Source: Anaerolineae bacterium
Lineage (GTDB): Bacteria > Chloroflexota > Anaerolineae > Aggregatilineales > J027
Direction of reading: 5' to 3'
NCBI GenBank assembly: GCA_019913005.1
Contig: JAIOHL010000341.1
Span: 1 to 42,868, forward strand
DNA length: 42,868 bases
The position numbers and the translations under genes are program-made. Under the pieces are notes generated by a model. That model searched no databases and was not told the DNA's origin. It saw only the letters and a list, made by a program, of their open reading frames with translations. This document shows positions 6,820 to 15,789 of this stretch, piece by piece; position 1 is the first letter of the stretch, and each line of letters starts with the position of its first letter.

Positions 6820-9375
6820 CTATCGCCATGCTGAAACCTGTGTCGCACCTGCCAGCGGCACACCAAGCGATTGATTGAAATACACCCCTGAATTGTAATC
6901 GAGGTCGTGGCGATAGTAGAACTCACCATCTTGATAATACAGCCCGAATGAGGCGATGGTGTCACCGTCCCAATCGCCCGCTACCAAAGTGCCTTCATCG
7001 CTGATACCGGGTGCGCCGATATATTGCCCAAACGGGAAGCCCCCAGCACCTGTTGTGGCTGCATCGTTAGTCCATGTGATCGAAGTTCCGCGCCGACACG
7101 CAATCGTTGCCACCCCATCACCATCAAAATCCCCTGCGGAAAATTGATGCGTGCCGGTAAAGCCTGCCGAGTCGGGCAACAGGACACTCAACCATTGAAA
7201 ACCGATAGCAGGGAGGAGATTGCCCGATAGGTCGCAGGTGTAGTAGAGGACAAAGGCCATACCATAAGGTGGAAAATCAGCCCCTTCGATGACTCCAATG
7301 CAGTCATTGGTCACGGCTGCATCGAGCCGCCCAGTGACCGGCGACCCGGTTACACCAATCCAGAGTAGTTCCCAATCCTCCGTCTCACCCGGTTCATTGG
7401 TGAAGAAGAACGCGCCATTACTATAGACCCCGGGGGTTTCTAGGCCATCACTGTCCCAGTCGCCCATGACCCATTGCCCCCCTGTGACAGGTGCATAGGC
7501 CGAATAGAACGTATAGTCGTCCGCCGCAGGTGGATCACCCAAGCCCTCTACAAGACCAACAATTTGGAAATTGGGACTAAACACGGCTAGATTATCGGCA
7601 GGTGTGGGGAAACGCGGCGCAACATAAATATCAGGATCATCGTTCGTATCCCCTGAAATCAGATTGGTTGCTTCCGATTCAAAGCTCACATAATTGCCAT
7701 TGCCCGAAATAGCTGGATAGCTGGTATTGTCATCCCCCAATGTTCCATCCCGCGCTATCGAAACTAAGGTGGTCGTATTGGCAACGCGGTCACGCACATA
7801 GATGTCTGTCCAACCATTGGTATCTTCGGTGGCTAAGGGAGAATCGGATTCAAAGACAATTTGGCGCCCGCCATTCGCAATGGCTGGGTTAGCTGATGGG
7901 AGTGCGCCTAGTACCCCGGCTGTCGAGACTGAAACCAGTGAGGTAGTGGGAGTGCCGCTGGTGGTACGCACAAACACATCCCGGAAATTATTGGTATCAC
8001 CAGCTACCATGTTGGTCGCATCGGATTCAAAGGCGATGACCGTTCCGTTGGATGAAATTGCCGGGTCCCATGAATTACCATTGGCTTGACCCCCACCCGA
8101 CGGTATGGAGACACGGATGGTCGTGCCCGCCGTCAGTGCCCGTGCAAAAATATCACGTTCACCGTTGTTATCATTCGCCACCAGATTGGTCGCCTCGGAC
8201 TCAAACGCGACATGATTTCCCGCTGAGGCAATATCCGGCATAAACGAACCACCCCCTGTCGCTTCATTGCCCGCATTGGTGAGCGAGACTCGGGTAGTTG
8301 TGCCTGCTGTGAGATCACGCAGGAAAATATCTGATTCGCCATTGGTGTCGCCTGTCACAAGATTGGTGGCGGTAGACTCGAATGCAATGCGTGTCCCGTC
8401 GCCAGAAATTGTCGGGTTATGTGAAGCTCCATTCGCCTGAGGAAATGCAATGTTAGCCCGCGAGATACGGGTGATCTCAAAAGTCTCTTGGTCATACATG
8501 TAGATGTCGCTGACACCATTGGAATCAGCGCTAACCAACTCGGCACTTGTCTCGAACACCACATAGCGCCCATCGGCTGAAATATCAGGGTTAACTGACG
8601 ACAGGGTTGCCTCCGTACCATCATTGGCAACAGACACCCGGCTAATTTGGCAGGTTTGGCGATCATACACAAAAATGTCAATGAGTCCGTTGGTATCGCC
8701 TGCTACCAATTCCGACGAGGCAGATTCGAACGCGACAAAACGTCCATCTTCCGATAGGGCTGAGTCACTGTTGGTAAATGCACCAGACACTTGCTCATTG
8801 TGATAGTCGAGACTGACGCGATGAATGGCATTCACCGGGGTGCAGGTGCTGGCAAATATCCCACCTTCCTCGTCGCCACTGATGGTTGTATCGGTGGCTT
8901 GTTCAGTAGAGATGACAAAAGCATCTACCGCCACAATACCGCCCTCTTGGGCATAGACCCTAAGTAGATGTGACTCATTGCTCAGATAGTTGATGACTGC
9001 GCTTTGCCCATAGACGGTTTGGTCGGCCCTCGTGATGACTGTCCGCAGCACCGTACCATCCACCTCAAGGGCCAGTGTGCCTAAAGCTGGTCCCTCAATG
9101 TAGACAACTTCCAGTGTGGTGCCGACAAACTCCAATTCCAGCACATCCCCCTCGGCTCCGCTCGAATAGAGATAGGCCCCATCGCTGGCGGCGGGGGCTG
9201 TCTGGGATGACCAATTGCCTTCACGACTGACCAACGCATTGTCCGACTCAATCCGTTGACTTGACTGCTCCTGCGAATGGGCCGGCCAACCAATCAGAAA
9301 AAACAAGATGGCGACTACTGCCAGTAAAATGACAGATGTCCGCACTACACGAGACTCGTTTGTTGCTATTCGCAT
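6820..9375 (-). CDS. Secreted PD40 beta-propeller protein with extra N-terminal binding-like domain
   Basis: 851 residues from ATG 9375, chosen because GGGAG lies 7-8 nt upstream; the frame is open to 9423 but without a ribosome-binding site. A signal peptide (SVILLAVVAILFFLIGWPAHS) is followed by about 120 residues of a beta-rich module (GNWSSQTAPAASDGAYLYSS ... ALEVDG ... IVAVDAF) that looks like a carbohydrate-binding or adhesion domain. Seven PD40 blades (core DGRFVAFES ... VAGDTNG ... DIFVYDRQT) come next. The C-terminal domain carries GDWDSDG, AGDFDGDG and GDWDGD loops, closely matching the paralog at 4231-6390. A SARP-type promoter lies about 190 nt upstream, and the gene is divergent from the SARP regulator. 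Exported, probably surface-associated; ligand unknown. Confidence 0.88.
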   Translation of the reverse strand: MRIATNESRVVRTSVILLAVVAILFFLIGWPAHSQEQSSQRIESDNALVSREGNWSSQTAPAASDGAYLYSSGAEGDVLELEFVGTTLEVVYIEGPALGTLALEVDGTVLRTVITRADQTVYGQSAVINYLSNESHLLRVYAQEGGIVAVDAFVISTEQATDTTISGDEEGGIFASTCTPVNAIHRVSLDYHNEQVSGAFTNSDSALSEDGRFVAFESASSELVAGDTNGLIDIFVYDRQTCQISRVSVANDGTEATLSSVNPDISADGRYVVFETSAELVSADSNGVSDIYMYDQETFEITRISRANIAFPQANGASHNPTISGDGTRIAFESTATNLVTGDTNGESDIFLRDLTAGTTTRVSLTNAGNEATGGGSFMPDIASAGNHVAFESEATNLVANDNNGERDIFARALTAGTTIRVSIPSGGGQANGNSWDPAISSNGTVIAFESDATNMVAGDTNNFRDVFVRTTSGTPTTSLVSVSTAGVLGALPSANPAIANGGRQIVFESDSPLATEDTNGWTDIYVRDRVANTTTLVSIARDGTLGDDNTSYPAISGNGNYVSFESEATNLISGDTNDDPDIYVAPRFPTPADNLAVFSPNFQIVGLVEGLGDPPAADDYTFYSAYAPVTGGQWVMGDWDSDGLETPGVYSNGAFFFTNEPGETEDWELLWIGVTGSPVTGRLDAAVTNDCIGVIEGADFPPYGMAFVLYYTCDLSGNLLPAIGFQWLSVLLPDSAGFTGTHQFSAGDFDGDGVATIACRRGTSITWTNDAATTGAGGFPFGQYIGAPGISDEGTLVAGDWDGDTIASFGLYYQDGEFYYRHDLDYNSGVYFNQSLGVPLAGATQVSAWR
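7619..8820 (-). repeat. Seven tandem blade-coding repeats
   Basis: Seven in-frame blade units of about 170-180 bp inside the larger propeller gene, parallel to those in the paralog at 4231-6390 but more diverged from one another. Confidence 0.6.
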
Positions 9376-9573
9376 GATATTCTCCCAACCCTTTGATCCA
9401 ACGAAGTGTGGCGGTGTCAGCAATGGAGCCTATCCAGTACGGCTGTCCCACGATTACATGCTCATTGCCATGTGCAATCTCATTGCATGGAAACGTCGCA
9501 CTGCAAATTCCACTACAATGGGTGGAAACATTGCTGACTGGCACACACCCCAAGCATTGCTTGATTGACGGTC

Positions 9574-9617
9574 AGTATAGGGAAGCTGCGCGACAGCTTG
9601 GTGACAGAATCGTGACA
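9574..9617 (-). promoter_or_regulatory. SARP-type promoter P1: three 11-bp-spaced TGTCR units plus TATACT
   Basis: On the minus strand, TGTCA (9617-9613), TGTCA (9606-9602) and TGTCG (9595-9591) are spaced exactly 11 bp, followed after 11 nt by TATACT (9579-9574). SARP regulators are known to bind direct repeats of this period next to the -10 box. It would drive the propeller gene at 6820-9375 with a leader of about 190 nt. The repeats also reach to within 14 nt of the SARP start codon at 9631, so the same binding could repress or tune the regulator itself. Confidence 0.65.
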
Positions 9618-9630
9618 GGGGGACAAACCA

Positions 9631-11454
9631 ATGAGTGACTTGCGGGTGTATTTGTTAGGAACCCCACGCATCGAATTTCAAGGCATAGCCGTCAAGATTG
9701 AACGCCGCAAGGCTTTGGCCCTTATCGCCTATCTCGCGTTATCCGAACAAATGCAGAGCCGCGAGGTTATCGCCAGTTTATTGTGGCCCGATCAAGACGA
9801 GGATCATGCGCGGTCAGCTTTGCGAAGTGCCCTACGGGCGCTAACCAAGGCGGTGGAGATAGAATGGATTCAAGCAGATCGTATGACTATCGGCCTCAAA
9901 AGAGAAGTGGTATGGGTTGATGTGATCGCTTTCCAAACACTACTCGCGGCGAACAGCGGCCATCCGCACGGTTCGGATAGCATTTGTAAAGATTGTGTAG
10001 ATTTTTATCAACAAGCTGCAACACTCTATAGCGATGATTTTTTGATTGGGTTCAACCTGCCGGATGATTTGGAATTTGAGAACTGGCAGTTAGCCCAACG
10101 TGAATGGCTGCGTCGTGAATATGCGGATGTCCAACGCCGCATGGCCCACTATTATGCTGACTTGGATCAGTATGAACAAGCGATTCGTCATGCGATTCAG
10201 TGGTTGGCAATTGATACCCTACATGAGCCTGCCCATCGCCACTTGATGCGTTTATATGCTGCGAATGGTCAGCGATCAGAAGCGTTACGCCAATATCGCC
10301 AGTGTGTAGAAATTTTGGATAGTGAACTTGCTACCCCTCCCGAAAGCGAGACCACCCGACTTTTTGAGGCCATTCAACAGGGTAATCCCACGCTGGTGTC
10401 GTCCACCGACTCGATTAGTACGCCGATTTCGGGGGTGATGCCGCCCCTGCCATCGCTTGTGGTGGGACGTGATGCTGCGCTCCATGCGATTAAGCAGCGA
10501 CTTGGCGTGGGCAGTCCGGAAGCACGACCAATCACCGTTATTCAAGGCTGGCCGGGTGTCGGCAAAAGCACCCTTGTGGCAACACTGGCTCACGATTTGG
10601 AACTCAGCCAGCATTATCCTGATGGTGTCTTATGGGCCTCACTGGGTGAAAACCCCAGTATCGCCAGTGAGATTGGAGCTTGGGCAGAAGCATTACGGTT
10701 GAATGAACCCGGCCAAGCCCGTACTGTCGAGGAAATTAGTGCCCAATTGACGGCGCTGCTGCGTGACAAACGAATGCTGCTGATTGTGGATGATGTGTGG
10801 CAGGCGGATCATGCCCAACCTTTTCGGGTTGGGGGGAAAAACTGTACTTTGGTGATGACGAGTCGTTTAAATGACGTGGCGACTGCTCTTGCCCCGACGG
10901 CTACCGATATTTATCGCCTACCCGTCTTAACCGAACATGCCGCACTGGAACTATTGGCAAAGTTCACTCCTGAAACTGTTGCAAATCAACTTGATGAAGC
11001 CACGCAATTGGTGCGTGACCTCGAAGGTCTGCCGTTGGCGATTCATGTGGCAGGCCGTCTGCTACAAAGCGAGGCTCGATTGGGCTGGGGGGTGACTGAA
11101 TTATTGGCTGATTTGCGAGAGGGTGCCAGCTTGCTGACCGCCCAAGCACCCAGTGATATGTTGGGCGTCAAGTCCGATACCTCGCTGACAATTACCGCAC
11201 TTCTCAAACGCAGTACGGATTCGCTCGATGCCTTAGCCCGGCAGTATTTCGCTTATTTGGGATTATTTGTTGCCAAACCTGCCACATTTGATCTGCCCGC
11301 GATGGCCGTCGTATGGGAGGTAGACGACCCGAAACCGGTTGCAAGATTACTGGTCAATCGTGGTCTCTTAGAACCCGTTGGTGGGGGACGTTTCCAAATG
11401 CACGCTCTCTTGGTTTTACATGCCCGCTCACTTTTGGATGAGGTGATGAACTAA
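9631..11454 (+). CDS. SARP/AfsR-like transcriptional regulator: wHTH, BTAD and NB-ARC domains
   Basis: 607 residues. A winged-helix DNA-binding domain of OmpR type (about 1-95, with RRKALALIAYLAL and a LLWPD.DEDHARSALR segment) is followed by a bacterial transcriptional activator domain (about 97-245, with HEPAHRHLMRLYAANGQRSEALRQY). An NB-ARC-type ATPase switch follows from about 275, with P-loop GWPGVGKST (306-314), Walker B LLIVDDVW (383-390) and a sensor-like VMTSR. It ends after a short winged-helix-like segment. The TPR part expected in AfsR-type proteins is in the next gene. GGGGG at 9618-9622 gives 8 nt spacing to ATG 9631. It probably regulates the divergent propeller gene and perhaps itself. 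Confidence 0.9.
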   Translation: MSDLRVYLLGTPRIEFQGIAVKIERRKALALIAYLALSEQMQSREVIASLLWPDQDEDHARSALRSALRALTKAVEIEWIQADRMTIGLKREVVWVDVIAFQTLLAANSGHPHGSDSICKDCVDFYQQAATLYSDDFLIGFNLPDDLEFENWQLAQREWLRREYADVQRRMAHYYADLDQYEQAIRHAIQWLAIDTLHEPAHRHLMRLYAANGQRSEALRQYRQCVEILDSELATPPESETTRLFEAIQQGNPTLVSSTDSISTPISGVMPPLPSLVVGRDAALHAIKQRLGVGSPEARPITVIQGWPGVGKSTLVATLAHDLELSQHYPDGVLWASLGENPSIASEIGAWAEALRLNEPGQARTVEEISAQLTALLRDKRMLLIVDDVWQADHAQPFRVGGKNCTLVMTSRLNDVATALAPTATDIYRLPVLTEHAALELLAKFTPETVANQLDEATQLVRDLEGLPLAIHVAGRLLQSEARLGWGVTELLADLREGASLLTAQAPSDMLGVKSDTSLTITALLKRSTDSLDALARQYFAYLGLFVAKPATFDLPAMAVVWEVDDPKPVARLLVNRGLLEPVGGGRFQMHALLVLHARSLLDEVMN

Positions 11455-12848
11455 TGGCATCTTCTGGTGGCACCGTTCAATATCGGTTGGCTCAACATTA
11501 TGTTACTCGTCTGCAACAGGCAAATACGGCCTTTCGGCGCGGGCATGGCAACCGCACCTATTGGTATAACCAGATTGAACAGGACTGGAGTCAAATCCGC
11601 CAATGGCAGGCATGGTCGGCTAGTGCGGCAGATGAGCTAGACAAAGCCCAATTATGTGTAGAATTTTCCATTGCGGGAATTGATATTTTGCGGGTCCGCC
11701 AAACGCCGTCCGAGCGGGTAACTTGGCTGCAACAGGCGCTTGATGCGGCGATTTTGGTCGGCAATGCCGAAGCGCAGCGCACCATTCTGCACCACCTTGC
11801 GCAAGCCCATTTTTATTCAGCCCGATCTGAACAAGCCACGCAACTTGCCAACCAGTTATTGATTTTAAGCCAACAAGCCAAAGATACATTGAACATTGGG
11901 CGAGCTTACTACACATTGGCGTCGGTTGCCCAACAGCTAGGCAAGTTCGATGAGTCCGAGAAATTGCTAAATAGGGCGCTCGTTTTATTTGAAAAATGCC
12001 AAGGAACCGCCGAAATTGGTCGTGTTTATCAGGGGATTGGCCGAGTGGCCCATTTTCGCGGCGACTATCAGTTGGCATATGATTATTTTGCCAAATATTT
12101 GGCAATCGTTGAGGGAACAGGCCGCGAAGGAGAGTTGAGTGTCGCTCTGCTGACCCTTAGCAACAGCCTTGTCTCCCTAGGAGATTTTATCACTGCCGAA
12201 CAATACGCCGAACGATCCGTACAAATATGCCGTAATGTTGGCTTTATGCGAATGCTGCCCGCTGCCTTGCTCAGTTTGGCGATGTGTGAAGTCGAAGTGG
12301 ATAAGCTGGATTCTGCCATTAGCCATTATCAAGAGGGTATCCAAGTTGCCGACTCGATCAATATGAAAAACTTGGTGGTGAGTGGGATGATTGATCTGGG
12401 TAATATTTATACACACCTCGGTAACTTTGAGGCAGCGACCAAGTTTTATGGAGAAGCCCTTGAATTGGCCCACCAAAGAAAGACCCCTTACTATGTCTGC
12501 CTCGCGCGAGGGTATATGGCCTACTTAGACCTTCTGCAAAATCGGTATGAACCAGCCCGCCAAGCCATACTGGAGGCTATTGAACTTGCTCTTCAGCTTG
12601 GGATCGAACCCTATGTGGCAAAAACGCTACTTATCGTGGTTTATTTTTTCTGGCACGGTCAAGAATATGAACAAGCGGCACGATGGACGGGCGTTCTGCA
12701 TCGGTATGCCATCCATCTCAATCGTCGCTTATTTGAGTCCATTTGCCGAGAATTAGAAACCGACGAGTACATGCAAATCATCCAGCAAGGCCAAAATCTT
12801 GATTTAGTCGAGGTGATAAAAGAGGCAAAAACAATATTAAGCCAATAA
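11454..12848 (+). CDS. TPR-repeat protein, detached C-terminal half of an AfsR-like regulator
   Basis: 464 residues of helical repeats. TPR units are visible through most of the length, for example NIGRAYYTLASVAQQLGKFD, GRVYQGIGRVAHFRGDYQLA and VSGMIDLGNIYTHLGNFEAA. The N-terminal 60 residues (RLAQHYVTRLQQANTAFRRG...) read like the linker that follows the NB-ARC domain in single-chain relatives. The start ATG overlaps the previous stop as TAATG (11452-11456), so translation is probably coupled by re-initiation. It has no DNA-binding domain of its own and most likely binds the SARP/NB-ARC protein to sense a signal or keep it inactive. Confidence 0.85.
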   Translation: MASSGGTVQYRLAQHYVTRLQQANTAFRRGHGNRTYWYNQIEQDWSQIRQWQAWSASAADELDKAQLCVEFSIAGIDILRVRQTPSERVTWLQQALDAAILVGNAEAQRTILHHLAQAHFYSARSEQATQLANQLLILSQQAKDTLNIGRAYYTLASVAQQLGKFDESEKLLNRALVLFEKCQGTAEIGRVYQGIGRVAHFRGDYQLAYDYFAKYLAIVEGTGREGELSVALLTLSNSLVSLGDFITAEQYAERSVQICRNVGFMRMLPAALLSLAMCEVEVDKLDSAISHYQEGIQVADSINMKNLVVSGMIDLGNIYTHLGNFEAATKFYGEALELAHQRKTPYYVCLARGYMAYLDLLQNRYEPARQAILEAIELALQLGIEPYVAKTLLIVVYFFWHGQEYEQAARWTGVLHRYAIHLNRRLFESICRELETDEYMQIIQQGQNLDLVEVIKEAKTILSQ

Positions 12849-12889
12849 GATCGGCAGAAAAGAACCGTCTTCAATTTGTGAACGGCAAA

Positions 12890-13954
12890 TTACCGACTAG
12901 AGCCAGTTGGTCGATTGTTATCAAATTCAGGCGAACCCTCAACTGGAGCGACCCATGTCTCGCCTGCAATATACGCATCGAGATTTTCGCGTGTCACAAC
13001 GGTTGAGGGCGTCAACAAAATATAGGGCAGTTTTTCGCCATTAAACAATTTATTGATTTGTTCAATGATCACCTGTCCCATGCGATTTGGATATACGCCC
13101 AGTGTAGCGGTGAGCGTGCCCTCCCGAATGAGATTTAAGGTAACATCGTTGCCATCTATCCCCACCGAAAAAATGTCTTCGTTGATGACTAGCCCGTTTT
13201 GCTGGGCTGCTAGGGCCGCTCCAATCGCCATTTCATCGCTGTTGCCAAAAAACACATCAATATCAGGGTGTTGTTGTAGCGCCGCCATTGCTACCTGTAG
13301 CGCTTTCTCTCGCTCCCATTCAGCGGTTTGTTCCCCAACCACCTCGACCAGCGGGCAATGCTGCGCCAAGCCATATTTAAACCCCCCCGTTCGCCGATTA
13401 GTGTGAAAACCCGGAATGCCTGTCAGAATAAACACCTTGCCTTTGGCGGCAGAGATCTCCACACTTTGTTGGTCTGCCAATCTCTGACAGACATAGGCCG
13501 CCAGATTCGCTGCGCCGCTCCATTGGTCGTAGCCGATATATTCCACCACTTGGCCCTCGGCAATCGGGGTAATCAGATTGTGCATAAATACGGGGACACC
13601 CATCTGATTGGCGGTGGTAACTCCTGCGATCATCGCATTGGCGTTAATCGGATTGATCGAAATCGCGTCCACACCCTGCTGCACGAGTTGTTCTACGATA
13701 GCCACTTGCCCTTCAATATCGGTTTCGCGCTCCGGAGATTGGGTAATTACATTCCAATGATATTCATCGGCGCGTGTATGTACCCCTTCCAGCAACGTGA
13801 CATGGAAAGGGCTTACCAATGCAGGAGGGATAACCGCGACGGTATGCTCGACCCGTTGGGCACGTATTACCCGTATGGCGACCAGCGTGATAACAGTAAT
13901 CGAGAGAATGATCAAGGTAAAATTGCGACGGATAACAAGTGATTTGAGGAACAT
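12890..13954 (-). CDS. Sugar-type ABC transporter substrate-binding protein (RbsB family)
   Basis: 354 residues from ATG 13954, preferred because GAGGG lies about 5 nt upstream. A GTG at 13972 that overlaps the preceding stop would add six residues. The N-terminus holds a hydrophobic export segment (FTLIILSITVITLVAIRVIRA) without a lipobox cysteine. The mature part shows the periplasmic-binding fold of ribose/galactose binders: FHVTLLEGVHTRADEYHW near the start, VEQLVQQGVDAISINPINA, PVFMHNLITP, and DIDVFFGNSDEMAIGAALAA near the hinge. Third and last gene of the minus-strand CUT2 operon. Exact sugar unknown. Confidence 0.88.
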   Translation of the reverse strand: MFLKSLVIRRNFTLIILSITVITLVAIRVIRAQRVEHTVAVIPPALVSPFHVTLLEGVHTRADEYHWNVITQSPERETDIEGQVAIVEQLVQQGVDAISINPINANAMIAGVTTANQMGVPVFMHNLITPIAEGQVVEYIGYDQWSGAANLAAYVCQRLADQQSVEISAAKGKVFILTGIPGFHTNRRTGGFKYGLAQHCPLVEVVGEQTAEWEREKALQVAMAALQQHPDIDVFFGNSDEMAIGAALAAQQNGLVINEDIFSVGIDGNDVTLNLIREGTLTATLGVYPNRMGQVIIEQINKLFNGEKLPYILLTPSTVVTRENLDAYIAGETWVAPVEGSPEFDNNRPTGSSR

Positions 13955-13968
13955 CTTTTCCCTCGACT

Positions 13969-15789
13969 TCACGACGCAATAAGGCTCGTTTTGAGAAGGT
14001 TTTCGTGGTTAATGACCAGATGGATCACGACTTCGAGGGCTTCTTTTTGGTCATAAAAATATTGTCGCCGACTGATACTCAAATTTTCCGTAATCTGGTC
14101 AACCGTTAGCCCCTGAATATAGGTTTGTTTCAAAATCTGATAGCGCCGCTGATCGCGCGAATGGTCTTTTTGACCCATTGCTTCCACTGCCTGTAACAAA
14201 AGCTGCTGTAGCTCTTGACCGCGTAGCTTATTGGGCAGGCCATTGACCTCTGATGGATAGGCCCAATTTGCCAAATCACTTTTACTTAAGTACACCTCAT
14301 CCCACAAATGACGCAACGCATCCCGAATCTGCCTCTGAAACCAACCTGTCTCCAAGAGCCACGCATCTTGTAGCGTTGGGGTAATCGGTTCTGTCACTTC
14401 CGCCAACATGCGCACTGTTGTGGGGTTAAACATTTTGGGGTAAGGCCCTTGTAGTTCTAACACTCCCACCAGACGATTAGCATGAATCATGGGCACGGCA
14501 ATAGCGGATTGAAGACCCATGCGCATTGGCTCTACCAAGACCTTCGGTTCATGGGCCAGATCATCTACCCATAATGGGGCGCGGGTGCTGCCAACTTGCC
14601 GAGCCAGATGCGCGGGTTGGTCAATAATCGTGTGGGCATTACTTTCAAGGTCTTGCTGAATCAAATCCCCTGTATCCCAATCGGTCATATACAGACGGAC
14701 GTGTTCGCAGGGCAGATGCTGGGTAATCAGGGACTTCATGCGGTCAAACACTTGGACTAATTCTGTCTCGCTTTTTATGGGGCGTTCGGCACGGGTGGAG
14801 GGCAGCATTTCATGTAATTTTCGTCGCTCCACATCCAACAGTGCCGCCACTAAAATCAACCCGCCGATGACAGTTGCGTTCCATAATGATGAGACATTGA
14901 GCAGACTTAACCCCACCTCCACACTGGTCAGCAGCAGCACCCCTAGGAGCGACCCCCAAATACTGCCTTTGCCACCGCGCAATCGGGTTCCCCCGATGAC
15001 TACCGCCGCGATGGAGGTAAGGGCGTAATTCTCACCGATGGTATATACGCCGCTTTCGATACGGGTCATCAACAGAATGCCCGCTACCCCTGCCGTCAAC
15101 GCATTCAGCGAATAAATCTGGATTTTATAGAAATTGACTTGGACACCCGACATCAGTGCGGCGGTTTCGTTGCCCCCAATCGCAAAGGTGTAGCGTCCCA
15201 GCTTTGTATTGCGCAGGATATAACCGAAGCTGACGAAGACGGCGACCATCACCAAAATCGGAATAGGTCGGGCATCGCTGCCAATGCGCCACATCCAAGA
15301 AAACTCGCCATGCGGGATGGAGATGGGGGAGCCATCACTAATGACCAGCGCCAAGCCCTTAATGAAACTCATCGAACCAAAGGTCACAATAAACGGCGAT
15401 AGTTCTTTTTTGGCAATCAGCCAGCCATGAATGCCGCCAATGAGCGTCGCCACCATCAGTGCCAACCCCATTGCAATCAGCGGAGGCAGGGCAATATGGC
15501 CTGAGTCCGACATCATCTTGGCTGCCAAAATACTGGTTAGGGCCGCAACCGACCCCACTGAGAGGTCAATCCCTCCGGTGATAATAACCAATGTTTGCCC
15601 TGCCACGATAATGGCAAGGGGAGCCGTACCCAAAAGAATCAACAGGATATTGTTGGTAGCGGCAAAGTGTTCGGATAGCAGTGAAAAAAAGGCCACCAAT
15701 ACCAAAAAAACAATAAGAAGGGTTTGTTGTCGCAAAAAACGGACAAGCCGGGTGGGCTGTAATAAATAATTGAGCGAGGAGGTGGTCAT
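13969..15789 (-). CDS. RbsC-type ABC permease fused to GAF and HTH-like domains
   Basis: 606 residues, nearly twice the usual 320 of this permease family. Residues 20-318 are a complete ribose-type permease: many membrane helices, the GGIDLSVGSVAAL motif (72-84) and the conserved AAVVIGGTRLRGGKGSIWG block (261-279). Residues 335-475 read as a cytoplasmic GAF sensor (HVRLYMTD, PLWVDDL, SAIAVPMI, VGVLELQGP). Residues 545-590 resemble an HTH segment (ILKQTYIQGLTVDQITENL and SISRRQYFYDQKEALE), a pattern seen in sigma-region-4-like and regulator HTHs. The start ATG overlaps the ATPase stop (ATGA), with GGAGG upstream. The reading frame is continuous through the junction, so this is a true fusion. 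A transporter that senses and possibly controls transcription is inferred, not shown. Confidence 0.88.
   Translation of the reverse strand: MTTSSLNYLLQPTRLVRFLRQQTLLIVFLVLVAFFSLLSEHFAATNNILLILLGTAPLAIIVAGQTLVIITGGIDLSVGSVAALTSILAAKMMSDSGHIALPPLIAMGLALMVATLIGGIHGWLIAKKELSPFIVTFGSMSFIKGLALVISDGSPISIPHGEFSWMWRIGSDARPIPILVMVAVFVSFGYILRNTKLGRYTFAIGGNETAALMSGVQVNFYKIQIYSLNALTAGVAGILLMTRIESGVYTIGENYALTSIAAVVIGGTRLRGGKGSIWGSLLGVLLLTSVEVGLSLLNVSSLWNATVIGGLILVAALLDVERRKLHEMLPSTRAERPIKSETELVQVFDRMKSLITQHLPCEHVRLYMTDWDTGDLIQQDLESNAHTIIDQPAHLARQVGSTRAPLWVDDLAHEPKVLVEPMRMGLQSAIAVPMIHANRLVGVLELQGPYPKMFNPTTVRMLAEVTEPITPTLQDAWLLETGWFQRQIRDALRHLWDEVYLSKSDLANWAYPSEVNGLPNKLRGQELQQLLLQAVEAMGQKDHSRDQRRYQILKQTYIQGLTVDQITENLSISRRQYFYDQKEALEVVIHLVINHENLLKTSLIAS

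Noticed and set aside
12849-12889. Possible terminator between the TPR gene and the CUT2 binding-protein gene
   Set aside because: Only a 4-bp pairing (CCGT with ACGG) without a T run; too weak.
13328-13942. 204-residue plus-strand open frame
   Set aside because: Antisense to the CUT2 binding protein; composition and codon pattern are those of a mirror of the real gene.
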